From contig CAMJQW010000019.1 in assembly GCA_946408125.1 (NCBI GenBank), forward strand, positions 1 through 41,807: a DNA stretch of 41,807 bases. Reading direction: 5' to 3'. Source of the DNA: an uncultured Fibrobacter sp. GTDB lineage: Bacteria; Fibrobacterota; Fibrobacteria; Fibrobacterales; Fibrobacteraceae. Of the stretch, positions 33,951-41,788 are shown one piece after another. Each line of letters begins with the position of its first letter. Positions within the stretch are counted from its first letter, which is position 1. The notes under the pieces are model-generated. The model had not been told where the DNA came from, searched no databases, and saw nothing but the letters and a program-made list of their open reading frames with translations. Both the position numbers and the translations under genes were made by a program.

Positions 33951-34553
33951 TTACATCTTCACGCTGGACTGCGAGACGAACTTCTTGATCTTCTTGTCGC
34001 CGAGCCAGACCTTCTTGTGGCTCTGGATGTCGGTGAGTTCCATGTCGACCTGGTAGTAGATGACCTGTTCGCCGTCTTCCTGGTCCACGATGGAGTTGAG
34101 CGTGCCGGTGAGCATGAGGTCGGCGCCGATTTCCTGGCCAGCGTCCTTGCGGGTTTCTTCGGTGGCGTTGCCGGCCTGGCTCGCGAGTTCGTTGCGGAGT
34201 TCGGAGCGTTCTTCGGCGTTTGCAACGAAGTCGGCCTTGCCGCTGTTGATGAGGGCGCGTTCGATATCCTTGATGAAGGTCTCGACGTTGATATGTTCGT
34301 GGCTCTTGTTACGGACCTGGCCGATTACGACAGTCGGGACCTGACCGTTCTTCTGCTGAAGCATGGTCTGGTACCAGGGGCGGTTCAGGCAGTCATTGAT
34401 CATTTCCTCTGCGACGAGGCGGGAATCGGTATCGTTCCATGCGCCGGAAAGGTCGGTCACGGAATTTGCATCGATGCGCGTGACCTTCTTGCCGGAACAG
34501 CCGGCGAGGAAGGCGAGGGCGAGGCAAAGGCAGATGGTCCAGATTTTAGACAT
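33951..34553 (-). CDS. lpoB: LpoB-family penicillin-binding-protein activator lipoprotein
   Basis: The 200-residue lipoprotein has signal MSKIWTICLCLALAFLAGC (lipidated C19) and a domain of the LpoB type (PF13036-like). Marks of this domain are VVIGQVRNKSHEHIN, an early helix LINSGKADFV, the segment GADLMLTGTL and YQVDMELTDIQSHKKVW. In enteric bacteria LpoB reaches from the outer membrane to stimulate PBP1B; its exact partner here is unknown. The ATG at 34553 follows GGAG by six bases; a TTG two codons upstream is less likely. It heads a two-gene transcript with the COG3014-like lipoprotein, behind the terminator of the PEGA gene. Confidence 0.87.
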   Translation of the reverse strand: MSKIWTICLCLALAFLAGCSGKKVTRIDANSVTDLSGAWNDTDSRLVAEEMINDCLNRPWYQTMLQQKNGQVPTVVIGQVRNKSHEHINVETFIKDIERALINSGKADFVANAEERSELRNELASQAGNATEETRKDAGQEIGADLMLTGTLNSIVDQEDGEQVIYYQVDMELTDIQSHKKVWLGDKKIKKFVSQSSVKM

Positions 34554-34594
34554 ATTCAACTCCTATTTTAAAATTTCTTCACAAAAGAATTTAG

Positions 34595-34622
34595 CAAAAA
34601 AAGACCCCTCAAACGAGGGGTC
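34595..34622 (-). terminator. Terminator of the PEGA-domain gene
   Basis: GACCCCT (34603-34609) and AGGGGTC (34616-34622) are perfect arms, followed on the minus strand by TTTTTTT. It separates the PEGA gene from lpoB. Confidence 0.88.
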
Positions 34623-34660
34623 CCCTTTAGTAAATCCTGAAAAACCCAGAGTGGGCGGGA

Positions 34661-35197
34661 TTATTTCTTCTTCTTGCCGGAGGTAGCGTCAAGCTCGATT
34701 TCGACAGTCTCTTCGCCTTTCACGGTCACGAGAGTTTCGGCAGACTTGCGGTTGGAGCATTCTGCACGCACCACGTGGTCACCGGCGTCGAGGTTGTGGA
34801 TGGTGAGCGGAGCGCCATCCGTCTTGTCGGAGTTTTCACCGTCGACGTAGATGAGGCACTTGCCCGGCTTGGTGGAAACCTTGATGTTGCCCTTCGGAAT
34901 CTTGGTACCGAAGTCGAAGTGGTTGCGCTTGTCCTGGCCGGGCCAGACGTTCACGCGCTGGTTCACGAGTTCGTAACCCTGGTCGATGACCACGAGGGTC
35001 TGACGGCCGGACTTGACCTGAAGATTTTCGATGGGGCTCTTGCCGAGGAGTTCACCACCCAGGTAGACGTCGCTGTTGGGCGGATTGGTGATGATGGTGA
35101 CCGAAGCGGACTTGCCGCGCGGAGGTGGATCTTCGTCGGCGACGGCTGCAGTAAAGAGGAATGCCACCATAAGGGCAAAGATGTACAGTTTCTTCAT
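34661..35197 (-). CDS. Exported protein with two PEGA-like domains
   Basis: A 178-residue protein with a signal peptide (MKKLYIFALMVAFLFTAAVA, then DEDPP). Two small beta domains of PEGA type follow: SVTIITNPPNSDVYLGGE with KSPIENLQVKSG (about 32-75), and GNIKVSTKPGKCLIYVDGE with APLTIHNLDAG (about 103-145). The C-terminus ends in KKKK. PEGA domains are found in surface-layer and envelope proteins; the function here is unknown. AGGAG precedes the ATG at 35197. It is monocistronic, with a terminator after it, and shares a short AT-rich intergenic region with the divergent ATPase gene. Confidence 0.85.
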   Translation of the reverse strand: MKKLYIFALMVAFLFTAAVADEDPPPRGKSASVTIITNPPNSDVYLGGELLGKSPIENLQVKSGRQTLVVIDQGYELVNQRVNVWPGQDKRNHFDFGTKIPKGNIKVSTKPGKCLIYVDGENSDKTDGAPLTIHNLDAGDHVVRAECSNRKSAETLVTVKGEETVEIELDATSGKKKK

Positions 35198-35321
35198 GGA
35201 TTGCTCCTGTTTTCCTGTTTGATTGTGTATAAAATATAATGTTTTTAAAGAATTTACCTTTTTTTTATGAAAAAGTTTGGATACGGAGGGAAAATATGGG
35301 ATTTTTTCTATCTTCAGGCAT
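35198..35321. promoter_or_regulatory. Divergent AT-rich promoter region (PEGA gene / COG3044 ATPase)
   Basis: TATAAT on the plus strand (35235-35240) overlaps TATATT and TATAC boxes on the minus strand, so promoters in both directions probably lie here. No good -35 box is seen for either, and the gap shows no other structure. Confidence 0.35.
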
Positions 35322-37028
35322 ATGAAAGCCCTTTATCAGAAGATTCGCGCCCTGGACGGCAAGAACTACGGCCTCTACAAGAGCCTTGCAGAAAGGTCGT
35401 GGGATTTCGGTGACTTTGTCCTTGATTTCTTGCATGTGCAGGGTGACCCGTATGCCCCCGCTTCGCGCCTCCTTGTGCGTGCGAAACTTTCGGACTTGGG
35501 ATACGCTTCTGAATGGGGTTCGGATTTCGAGAGGCGTCTTGCGCTCAGCGACTTCTTGCATCGCAGGCTTTCACACCTGGTTCAACAAAAATATCCGGGG
35601 AAGGACGCTTCCGTCGTATTCGATGTGGCCGGACCCGAAATGCTGGTGCGGAACAGCCTCTGGATTGACAATGGCGAAATCAGGGCGTGCCTGCAGGTGC
35701 GGCTCCCTGGCGAAGGCCGGAAAATCCAGGCCGAGGATGCGGCTGAAATTCTCACGATGGTGTTGCCGGATCTTGTTTCGGCGGGATTGTATTTCAACAA
35801 GGCGGATGAATCCCGGATGCGGGAGCATTACCGCGTGCTTGCCGAGAGGAAAGAAATTCTTGCGCAGCTCGATAGCCGCGGGCTTTGCGCCTTCGTTCCC
35901 GACGGGGCGGTGCTGCCGAGGGCTTCGGGCCTGAGCGAGATGCCGCTCGAAGGCGCAGTGAAGTTTGTGGCTCCCGAGGAAATGGCCGTGACTTTCGATG
36001 TTTGCGGCAGGCATATTCGCGGCATGGGGATTCCCAAGGGCATTACCGTGATTACGGGAGGTGCCTTCCACGGGAAGTCGACCCTGTTGCAGGCGCTTGT
36101 GCGTTCCGTGTTCCCGCATGTTCCGGGAGACGGCCGCGAGGGAATCGTGGTGGACGAGACGGCGCTCCGCGTGGGCGTCGAGGACGGGAGAAGCGTGCGC
36201 GGTACGGACCTCTCGATGTTCGTGCGCGATTTGCCGGGCGGTATTAGTACGAAGGATTTCAATACGCTTTCGGCTTCGGGTTCCACGAGCGAGGCTGCGA
36301 ACCTGCTCGAGGCGATGGAAGCGGGCTCGCGCACGTTCCTTATCGACGAGGATTCCTCGGCGGTGAATTTCCTTATACGGGATATGAGGGTACGAAAGCT
36401 CCTGGGAGACGAACGGGAACCGCTTATCCCGCTCACTGACCGCATCCGCGGGCTTGCCGCCGCAGGCATGAGCTTTATACTGGTCGCGGGAGCCTGCGGC
36501 GATTACCTCGATATCGCGGACAATATCGTCGTCATGGCGAATTACAGGGCCGAATGTGCAAAAGCGTCGGTCATTGCGGGTCGCGGAAGTGGCGAGGGCC
36601 TGACTGGATCCGCAGAAGCCGGGAAAATTAACGCGCGTTCCTTCGCTGCCTACATGGAACCTCTGCAAAAGTCCGTGCGGCCCGCCTCCGCGGTAGAGCG
36701 CCAGGTGAAGGTGAAGCTTTCGGGCGATTTCCTGCTGCAAATCGGGTTCCTCGTGGCGGACACTTCGAGGCTCAACACGCTTGTCGACAGGCAACAGCGC
36801 CTGGGTGCCGGTTTCATGCTCCTGAACATGCTGCAGAATGCCGCAAGCAATGCCGATGGTCAGGATCCTTCTGCTCCATCCGTCGTGGCAACCGCGGAAA
36901 AGCTCTGCGAGACGGTGCGCAACGTCGGATTCCGCAACCTGCCTCAGGGCATGAGCCGCGAAATCAGCTTGCCGCGCGCCGTGGACATCGCCTGCGTGGC
37001 CTTCCGGCTGCGCGGCGCGAAAGCGTAA
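35322..37028 (+). CDS. Predicted ATPase of the ABC class (COG3044 family)
   Basis: The 568-residue protein has a Walker A loop GGAFHGKST at about residues 246-254, followed by VPGDGREGIVVDETALRV and the acidic motif TFLIDEDSSAVNFLIRD near 345-360. These are hallmarks of the COG3044/PF09818 family of stand-alone ABC-class ATPases with no membrane domain. The biological role of the family is not established. I start at the ATG at 35322 (MKALYQKIRALDGKNYG), since family members begin with a similar segment; a TTG 15 codons earlier would use weaker signals. The gene stands alone, ends at a small hairpin terminator, and codon use looks normal for the window. Confidence 0.82.
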   Translation: MKALYQKIRALDGKNYGLYKSLAERSWDFGDFVLDFLHVQGDPYAPASRLLVRAKLSDLGYASEWGSDFERRLALSDFLHRRLSHLVQQKYPGKDASVVFDVAGPEMLVRNSLWIDNGEIRACLQVRLPGEGRKIQAEDAAEILTMVLPDLVSAGLYFNKADESRMREHYRVLAERKEILAQLDSRGLCAFVPDGAVLPRASGLSEMPLEGAVKFVAPEEMAVTFDVCGRHIRGMGIPKGITVITGGAFHGKSTLLQALVRSVFPHVPGDGREGIVVDETALRVGVEDGRSVRGTDLSMFVRDLPGGISTKDFNTLSASGSTSEAANLLEAMEAGSRTFLIDEDSSAVNFLIRDMRVRKLLGDEREPLIPLTDRIRGLAAAGMSFILVAGACGDYLDIADNIVVMANYRAECAKASVIAGRGSGEGLTGSAEAGKINARSFAAYMEPLQKSVRPASAVERQVKVKLSGDFLLQIGFLVADTSRLNTLVDRQQRLGAGFMLLNMLQNAASNADGQDPSAPSVVATAEKLCETVRNVGFRNLPQGMSREISLPRAVDIACVAFRLRGAKA

Positions 37029-37051
37029 CAACTGTATCAAGTGTATCTCGT

Positions 37052-37072
37052 CCGCCTATTAGCGGCTTTTTT
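37052..37072 (+). terminator. Short terminator after the COG3044 ATPase gene
   Basis: CCGC (37052-37055) pairs with GCGG (37062-37065) around a six-base loop and is followed by C and six T (37067-37072). The stem is short but the T run is good. Confidence 0.6.
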
Positions 37073-37083
37073 CGGGGAAATTA

Positions 37084-37112
37084 TTGACTCCGAACTTTCA
37101 AGTGTATATATT
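37084..37112 (+). promoter_or_regulatory. Promoter of the first FISUMP lipoprotein gene
   Basis: TTGACT (37084-37089), 17 bases, TATATT (37107-37112). Nearly the same sequence recurs at 39384-39412 before the paralogue, which supports its role. The ribosome site is AAGGAG before the ATG at 37149. Confidence 0.82.
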
Positions 37113-37148
37113 TTTGGGGGAATGGGATATCCAAAAAAAGGAGAAAAG

Positions 37149-39266
37149 ATGACAAGCAAGTTTGTCTTGAAGGGAATGCTGCCTCTGTGCGCGAGTTTCG
37201 CGCTGCTCGCCGCGTGTGGCGATGACGATTCTTCGAGTGTGTTCGGCGGTGGCGAATCGTCCACGAAAAAAGAATCGGTGGAAAAGTTCAAGAATCTGGA
37301 AAAGTGCACCAAGTCGCTGGACGGCGATACCGTCTATGTCGAGGCCGACGAAGCGGACTATGTATGCGATGACGGCGAATGGGTGAAGGTTTCCGACGAG
37401 GACGAATCCTCTTCGAGCAAGGGCGGCAAGTCTTCTTCGTCGGGCAAGGACGACAAGTCCTCTTCCAGCGACAAGGACAGTTCTTCCAGCAAGGGTGAAT
37501 CTTCTTCGAGCAAGGGCGATGATAGCTCTGACAGCAAGGACGTGAGTTCCTCGTCTCTTTCCAGTGTCGAGAAGGCCCTGGGCGTTTGCGATTCGACTAA
37601 GGCGGATTCCTTAGGAAAAATCGAAAAGAAGACTTACTTCTGCAAGGACGGCAAGTGGAGAGTCGTCGGCGGCATGGAGGAGGTTATCGGGGTATGCCGC
37701 AAGGCGATCTACGATTCCATTGCTACGACAGCCGGGCATACCTACATCTGCGGAGAATACGGGTGGATAAATGTTGCCTCACCTGAAGCAAAATTTGGAC
37801 AATGCACCGAGGCTATAGCCGATACCGTAGTCAAGTCCGGGGATTCTTATTACAGATGCCTTGAATCGGGCAAATGGCGTGAGGTTGCACTGGCGGAATA
37901 TGAAGTCGGCAAGTGCAGCGAGGCTCTTCTCGATACCGTAGTAGAGTTGATGGAATGGGGACTTAACAAGTATTTCTCCTGCGAGAAGGTGGATAAGGAA
38001 TATGTCTGGAAGGAGTTGAATGGCGTTAACCAGGCCGATGTCTACAGATGGCCGGAAGGCAAGGATGGCGATGCCCGCTGGGGCGACTTCGACACGTCGG
38101 CATGTTATGTATACGATTCTGAAAACAAGAAGGACTATGGGCAGGGATGGCTGCACCATCCAAAGGATTCTCTCAGCTGTATGAAGGGAATGACGGGATG
38201 TACCTTCCTGCGTGCAGATACCCTGATAAAGAATGGCGAGACTGGGGAGTCGTATAAGTGCTATGCCTCGACGATGGGCTCTCCAGTTTGGGTCAAGGCA
38301 AGTGAGATGGAAATTGAATTTGGCGTCTGCAGGGAGGCCATTGTCGATTCCGTTTTCAAGAAAGATGACAAATATCATGTTTGCAAGTATTACGTGTACC
38401 AATCTTATTCCGGATATACATGGGGAGATGCAGATCCTGTTGACTACGATACCTACCATTGGGAGAAGGGAAAAATTGGAGATACGGCACCTGGCGACGT
38501 GACTGGCGAACTGTACTATTACGGAAAGAACGGGTGGACTTATTTGACGAGGTGGAGCTGGGATGTTCCGCTGGAAGTCCGCTTTAAAAAGGATTTTTCC
38601 TATGGAACGCTGGAGGATGGTCGCGACAACAAGGTATACAAGACAGTGAAGATAGGGGAACAGACCTGGATGGCCGAGAACTTGAACTATATCGTTCCGG
38701 GTCAGAGTTGGTGCTTCAAGGATTCTTCGGAATATTGCAAAGTGGGCGGTCGGCTTTATACATGGGGTGCGGCGATAGATTCTGCCGCCCTCGCAAACGA
38801 CTTGAATGATCCGCAGACTTGCGGCCAAGATCATGGTATCGAGAGCTGCGACCTTACGGGAAAAGTGGTAAAGGGCGTCTGCCCCAAGGGTTGGCACCTG
38901 CCCTCCGCGGAGGAGTGGACGACCTTATATGAGGCTGTTGGTAGCGATCCTGAAGCTCTCAAGAGCGAAACCGGCTGGATATTAGCTGATAAATACCTGA
39001 ATGGAACTAACGAGAGTGGTTTCACGGCCCTTCCGATAGGATACGGTATTATTGGTGATTTCTATCGTCTTGACGCTTACTTTTGGACTTCTACCCTTTG
39101 CGGAGACGGAAGGTGCAATCCGGGCAACGGTGATACCGATACCTATGCTGGTTATACGCGCATTGGTGGTTGGGAGTCCTCTGCTTCGAAAAGATTCATC
39201 ACTGGTGAGGGTCGAGACAAAAAAACAAGGTACTCTGTCCGTTGCGTAAAGGATTCGGAGGATTAA
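37149..39266 (+). CDS. FISUMP-domain lipoprotein, first tandem copy
   Basis: The ATG at 37149, after AAGGAGAAAAG, opens a lipoprotein signal MTSKFVLKGMLPLCASFALL ending AAC (lipidated C23); total 705 residues. In-frame codons upstream belong to the promoter. After an Asp/Ser start and a first Cys motif comes a Ser-Lys-Asp linker (about 83-140) with blocks of SSSS. Then come repeated units of about 30-45 residues of the form C-x3-I/L-x-D-S/T ... Y-x-C ... W. The C-terminus (about 484-705) is the FISUMP domain, with KTVKIGEQTWMAENLNY, a Cys-rich middle and CPKGWHLPSAEEW. Fibrobacter genomes hold many such proteins; they are probably outer-membrane-anchored, role unknown. It has its own promoter and terminator. 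Confidence 0.92.
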   Translation: MTSKFVLKGMLPLCASFALLAACGDDDSSSVFGGGESSTKKESVEKFKNLEKCTKSLDGDTVYVEADEADYVCDDGEWVKVSDEDESSSSKGGKSSSSGKDDKSSSSDKDSSSSKGESSSSKGDDSSDSKDVSSSSLSSVEKALGVCDSTKADSLGKIEKKTYFCKDGKWRVVGGMEEVIGVCRKAIYDSIATTAGHTYICGEYGWINVASPEAKFGQCTEAIADTVVKSGDSYYRCLESGKWREVALAEYEVGKCSEALLDTVVELMEWGLNKYFSCEKVDKEYVWKELNGVNQADVYRWPEGKDGDARWGDFDTSACYVYDSENKKDYGQGWLHHPKDSLSCMKGMTGCTFLRADTLIKNGETGESYKCYASTMGSPVWVKASEMEIEFGVCREAIVDSVFKKDDKYHVCKYYVYQSYSGYTWGDADPVDYDTYHWEKGKIGDTAPGDVTGELYYYGKNGWTYLTRWSWDVPLEVRFKKDFSYGTLEDGRDNKVYKTVKIGEQTWMAENLNYIVPGQSWCFKDSSEYCKVGGRLYTWGAAIDSAALANDLNDPQTCGQDHGIESCDLTGKVVKGVCPKGWHLPSAEEWTTLYEAVGSDPEALKSETGWILADKYLNGTNESGFTALPIGYGIIGDFYRLDAYFWTSTLCGDGRCNPGNGDTDTYAGYTRIGGWESSASKRFITGEGRDKKTRYSVRCVKDSED

Positions 39267-39305
39267 CGTTCAGGTCCCTGAATAACAGAAGCATTAAAAT
39301 CAAGG

Positions 39306-39334
39306 AGCGTTCGCCGAGAGGCGGGCGCTTTTTT
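39306..39334 (+). terminator. Terminator of the first FISUMP gene
   Basis: AGCGTTCGCC, loop GAGA, GGCGGGCGCT, then T (39306-39334). Two G-T pairs are in the stem. It begins 40 bases after the stop. Confidence 0.85.
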
Positions 39335-39383
39335 GATTTAAATGAATCTTGCCTATTTGTCAACGGCATTTTCGGGGAGGTTA

Positions 39384-39412
39384 TTGACTCCGAACTTTTG
39401 AGTGTATATATT
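39384..39412 (+). promoter_or_regulatory. Promoter of the second FISUMP lipoprotein gene
   Basis: TTGACT (39384-39389), 17 bases, TATATT (39407-39412), almost identical in boxes and spacer to the promoter of the first copy. The leader to the ATG at 39452 is about 35 bases. Confidence 0.82.
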
Positions 39413-39451
39413 GTTTTCAAATTTTGGTGTATATCCGAACAAGGAGAAAAG

Positions 39452-41563
39452 ATGACAAGTAAATTTGTCTTGAAAGGGATGCTGCCTCTGTGCGCGAGTT
39501 TTGCACTGCTTGCCGCATGTGGCGACGATGATTCTTCTAGCGTGTACGGCGGCTCGGCCACGAAAAAAGAATCGGTGGAAAAGTTCAAGTATCTGGACGA
39601 GTGCACCAAGTCGCTGGACGGCGATACCGTCTATGTCGAGGCCGACGAGGCGGATTATGTATGCGATGATGGCGAATGGGTGAAGGTTTCCGACGAGGAT
39701 GAATCCTCATCGAGCAAGGGAAGCAAGTCATCTTCGTCGAGCAAAGGGGATAAATCTTCTTCTTCGGACAAGGACGACAAGTCCTCTTCCAGCGACAAGG
39801 ACAGTTCTTCTAGCAAGGATGAATCCTCATCGAGCAAGGGCGATGGCAGCTCCGACAGCAAGGAAGAGAGTTCTTCGTCGCTTTCCGATGTCGAGAAGGC
39901 CCTGGGTGTTTGCGATTCCGCTACGGCCGACTCCATAGGGAAAATCGAAAAGAAGACGTACTTCTGCAAGGATGGCAAGTGGCGTGTCGTCGGCGGTATG
40001 GAAGAAGTTATCGGGGTATGCCGCAAAGCAATCTACGATTCCATTGCCACGACAGCCGGAAAAACTTACATCTGCGAAGAAAGCGGTTGGGTGAACATTA
40101 CCGAGCTGGATGCAAAACTAGGCAAGTGCACCAAGGCCATCGCCGACTCTATGGTCATAAACGAGAATCATTATTACAGGTGCAATGTGGATGAATCCAA
40201 GGCCCAGTGGATAAAGATTGAACTGCCTGAATATGAAATCGGCAAGTGCAACGAGGCTCTTCTCGATACCGTCGTCGAGCTGATGGAATGGGGCGAGCAC
40301 CTGAAATATTTCGCCTGTGAAAAAAAGGATAAGGAATATTCCTGGATAGAGTTGAATGGCATTGACCAGGCCGACACGTACAACTGGCCGGATGGCAAGG
40401 ATGGCGATTCCCGCTGGGGAGACTTCGATAAGTCGACATGTTATGTGTACGATTCCGAATATGGGGAGGCCTATGGGCAAGCATGGACAAGACATAAAAA
40501 TGACGACCTCAGTTGCAAGAAGGGGATGACGGGGTGCACGTTTATGCGGACGGACACGCTGGTAAAGGACAGTGTGAGCGAGAATTGGTATAAATGTGTA
40601 TCAGCTTCACTAATTCCTCGTTGGAACTCGGCTGAGGATATGGAAGTTGTCAGGGGTGTTTGCAGGGAATCCATTGCCGATTCTGTTGCCCTGTACAATG
40701 GTGACTATTACATATGCGGACGTGAGAGCTCCTATTCGGGATATAAATGGAGAAGGGCGGCCTTGTTTGAATACGACACCTATCGTTGGAAGAAGGGTCG
40801 CGAGGGGGACACGGCGCGGGGCAACGTGTCTAAAGAACTGTACTATTATGGCCAGAACGGTTGGACTTATATGACGAGGTGGAGCTGGGATGTTCCGCTG
40901 GATTATCGCTTTAAAGAGGGTGTTCCCTATGGAACGTTGAAGGATAGTCGCGATGGTAAGGAATACAAGACTGTGACTATAGGGGAACAGACATGGATGG
41001 CCGAGAACCTGAACTATGATGTTCCGGGTAAAAGCTGGTGCCACAATGATTCCTCGAAATACTGTGGAGTGAGTGGACGGTATTACACTTGGGCGGCGGC
41101 GGTAGATTCTACCGCACTCGCAAACGACAAGAGTAATCCTCAGACATGTGGCGTCGGTTCTGGCGTAGATGACTGCGATCTTACGGGCAAGGAGATTGGG
41201 GGAGTCTGCCCCGAGGGTTGGCATTTGCCGGATATGTATGAATGGTCTACCTTATTCGTTGCCATTGATGGCGAGATGGAAAAAGTCCAGAGTGAAACCG
41301 GCTGGAAAACCGAGTACTATGAAAATGGTTCAAACACGAGCGGGTTCACGGCTCTTCCGGTTGGAGTCAACTACTACGACAGCGTTTTAAAGACCGCTAC
41401 TACTTTTGCTACGGGATGCGTTGCGTATTGGACTTCCTCCATTTGCAAGGATTGCAGTGAGGACGATTATTCCTATGCTATGGACATTCTGTGCTGGGGC
41501 TCGATGACCCTTGCTGCAAAAGAACGAAAATTTGCACTTCCCGTCCGTTGCGTGAAGGATTGA
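39452..41563 (+). CDS. FISUMP-domain lipoprotein, second tandem copy
   Basis: A close paralogue of the gene before it. The signal and lipobox (MTSKFVLKGMLPLCASFALL, then AAC) are identical in protein sequence. The Ser-rich linker (about 80-145) is longer, with extra KGDKSSSSDKDD units. The Cys repeats and the C-terminal FISUMP domain (about 493-703; KTVTIGEQTWMAENLNY, CPEGWHLPDMYEW) follow; the two proteins drift apart mainly in the last 100 residues. The true start is the ATG at 39452 after AAGGAG, although the frame is open further upstream through the promoter. At 703 residues it is nearly the length of its twin. Role unknown; location predicted on the outer membrane. Confidence 0.92.
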   Translation: MTSKFVLKGMLPLCASFALLAACGDDDSSSVYGGSATKKESVEKFKYLDECTKSLDGDTVYVEADEADYVCDDGEWVKVSDEDESSSSKGSKSSSSSKGDKSSSSDKDDKSSSSDKDSSSSKDESSSSKGDGSSDSKEESSSSLSDVEKALGVCDSATADSIGKIEKKTYFCKDGKWRVVGGMEEVIGVCRKAIYDSIATTAGKTYICEESGWVNITELDAKLGKCTKAIADSMVINENHYYRCNVDESKAQWIKIELPEYEIGKCNEALLDTVVELMEWGEHLKYFACEKKDKEYSWIELNGIDQADTYNWPDGKDGDSRWGDFDKSTCYVYDSEYGEAYGQAWTRHKNDDLSCKKGMTGCTFMRTDTLVKDSVSENWYKCVSASLIPRWNSAEDMEVVRGVCRESIADSVALYNGDYYICGRESSYSGYKWRRAALFEYDTYRWKKGREGDTARGNVSKELYYYGQNGWTYMTRWSWDVPLDYRFKEGVPYGTLKDSRDGKEYKTVTIGEQTWMAENLNYDVPGKSWCHNDSSKYCGVSGRYYTWAAAVDSTALANDKSNPQTCGVGSGVDDCDLTGKEIGGVCPEGWHLPDMYEWSTLFVAIDGEMEKVQSETGWKTEYYENGSNTSGFTALPVGVNYYDSVLKTATTFATGCVAYWTSSICKDCSEDDYSYAMDILCWGSMTLAAKERKFALPVRCVKD

Positions 41564-41602
41564 CGTTCAGTTGTTCTAAATTACAGACAAGTTAAAAACC
41601 AA

Positions 41603-41634
41603 AGAGCGGTCGCCTTCTGGCGAGCGCTCTTTTT
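41603..41634 (+). terminator. Terminator of the second FISUMP gene
   Basis: AGAGCG and TCGCC arms (41603-41613) pair with GGCGA and CGCTCT (41619-41630) with one G-G mismatch, followed by TTTTT. Confidence 0.85.
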
Positions 41635-41665
41635 AATTGGAGGGGGAGGGTATTTTCCAGGGGTG

Positions 41666-41674
41666 TGTGGATAA
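41666..41674 (-). promoter_or_regulatory. Perfect DnaA-box sequence
   Basis: TGTGGATAA on the plus strand is the complement of the consensus box TTATCCACA. It is a single copy followed by an AT-rich stretch (41695-41755). Alone it may be a DnaA regulatory site or chance; see findings. Confidence 0.35.
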
Positions 41675-41694
41675 GTCGTTGATAGACAGGGAAA

Positions 41695-41788
41695 AAGCTG
41701 TTTTTTATGCTATTTTTTCAAAAAAAATGAAAAAAAGTGAAATTTTTTTGCGAAAACCCCTTGACTTTCCCCGCGAAAATTCTATAAT
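41695..41788 (+). promoter_or_regulatory. Strong promoter with A-tract upstream element, gene outside the window
   Basis: TTGACT (41761-41766), 16 bases, TATAAT (41783-41788) is the best promoter in the window. Runs of A and T (about 41701-41750) upstream look like an UP element or bent DNA, as before stable RNA operons. The transcript would start near 41795 and leave the window. Confidence 0.7.

Noticed and set aside
37396..37570. Ser-codon-rich repeats as a CRISPR or mobile element
   Set aside because: The units are irregular and in frame, encoding SSSS-K/D linkers typical of Fibrobacter secreted proteins.
39242..39451. N-terminal extension of the second FISUMP protein
   Set aside because: It would run through the preceding stop region, a terminator and the promoter. 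The ATG at 39452 has a good ribosome site and a lipoprotein signal identical to that of its twin.
41666..41760. Chromosomal origin
   Set aside because: Only one perfect DnaA box is visible and no dnaA is nearby. The A-tracts are explained as well by a strong promoter's upstream element.
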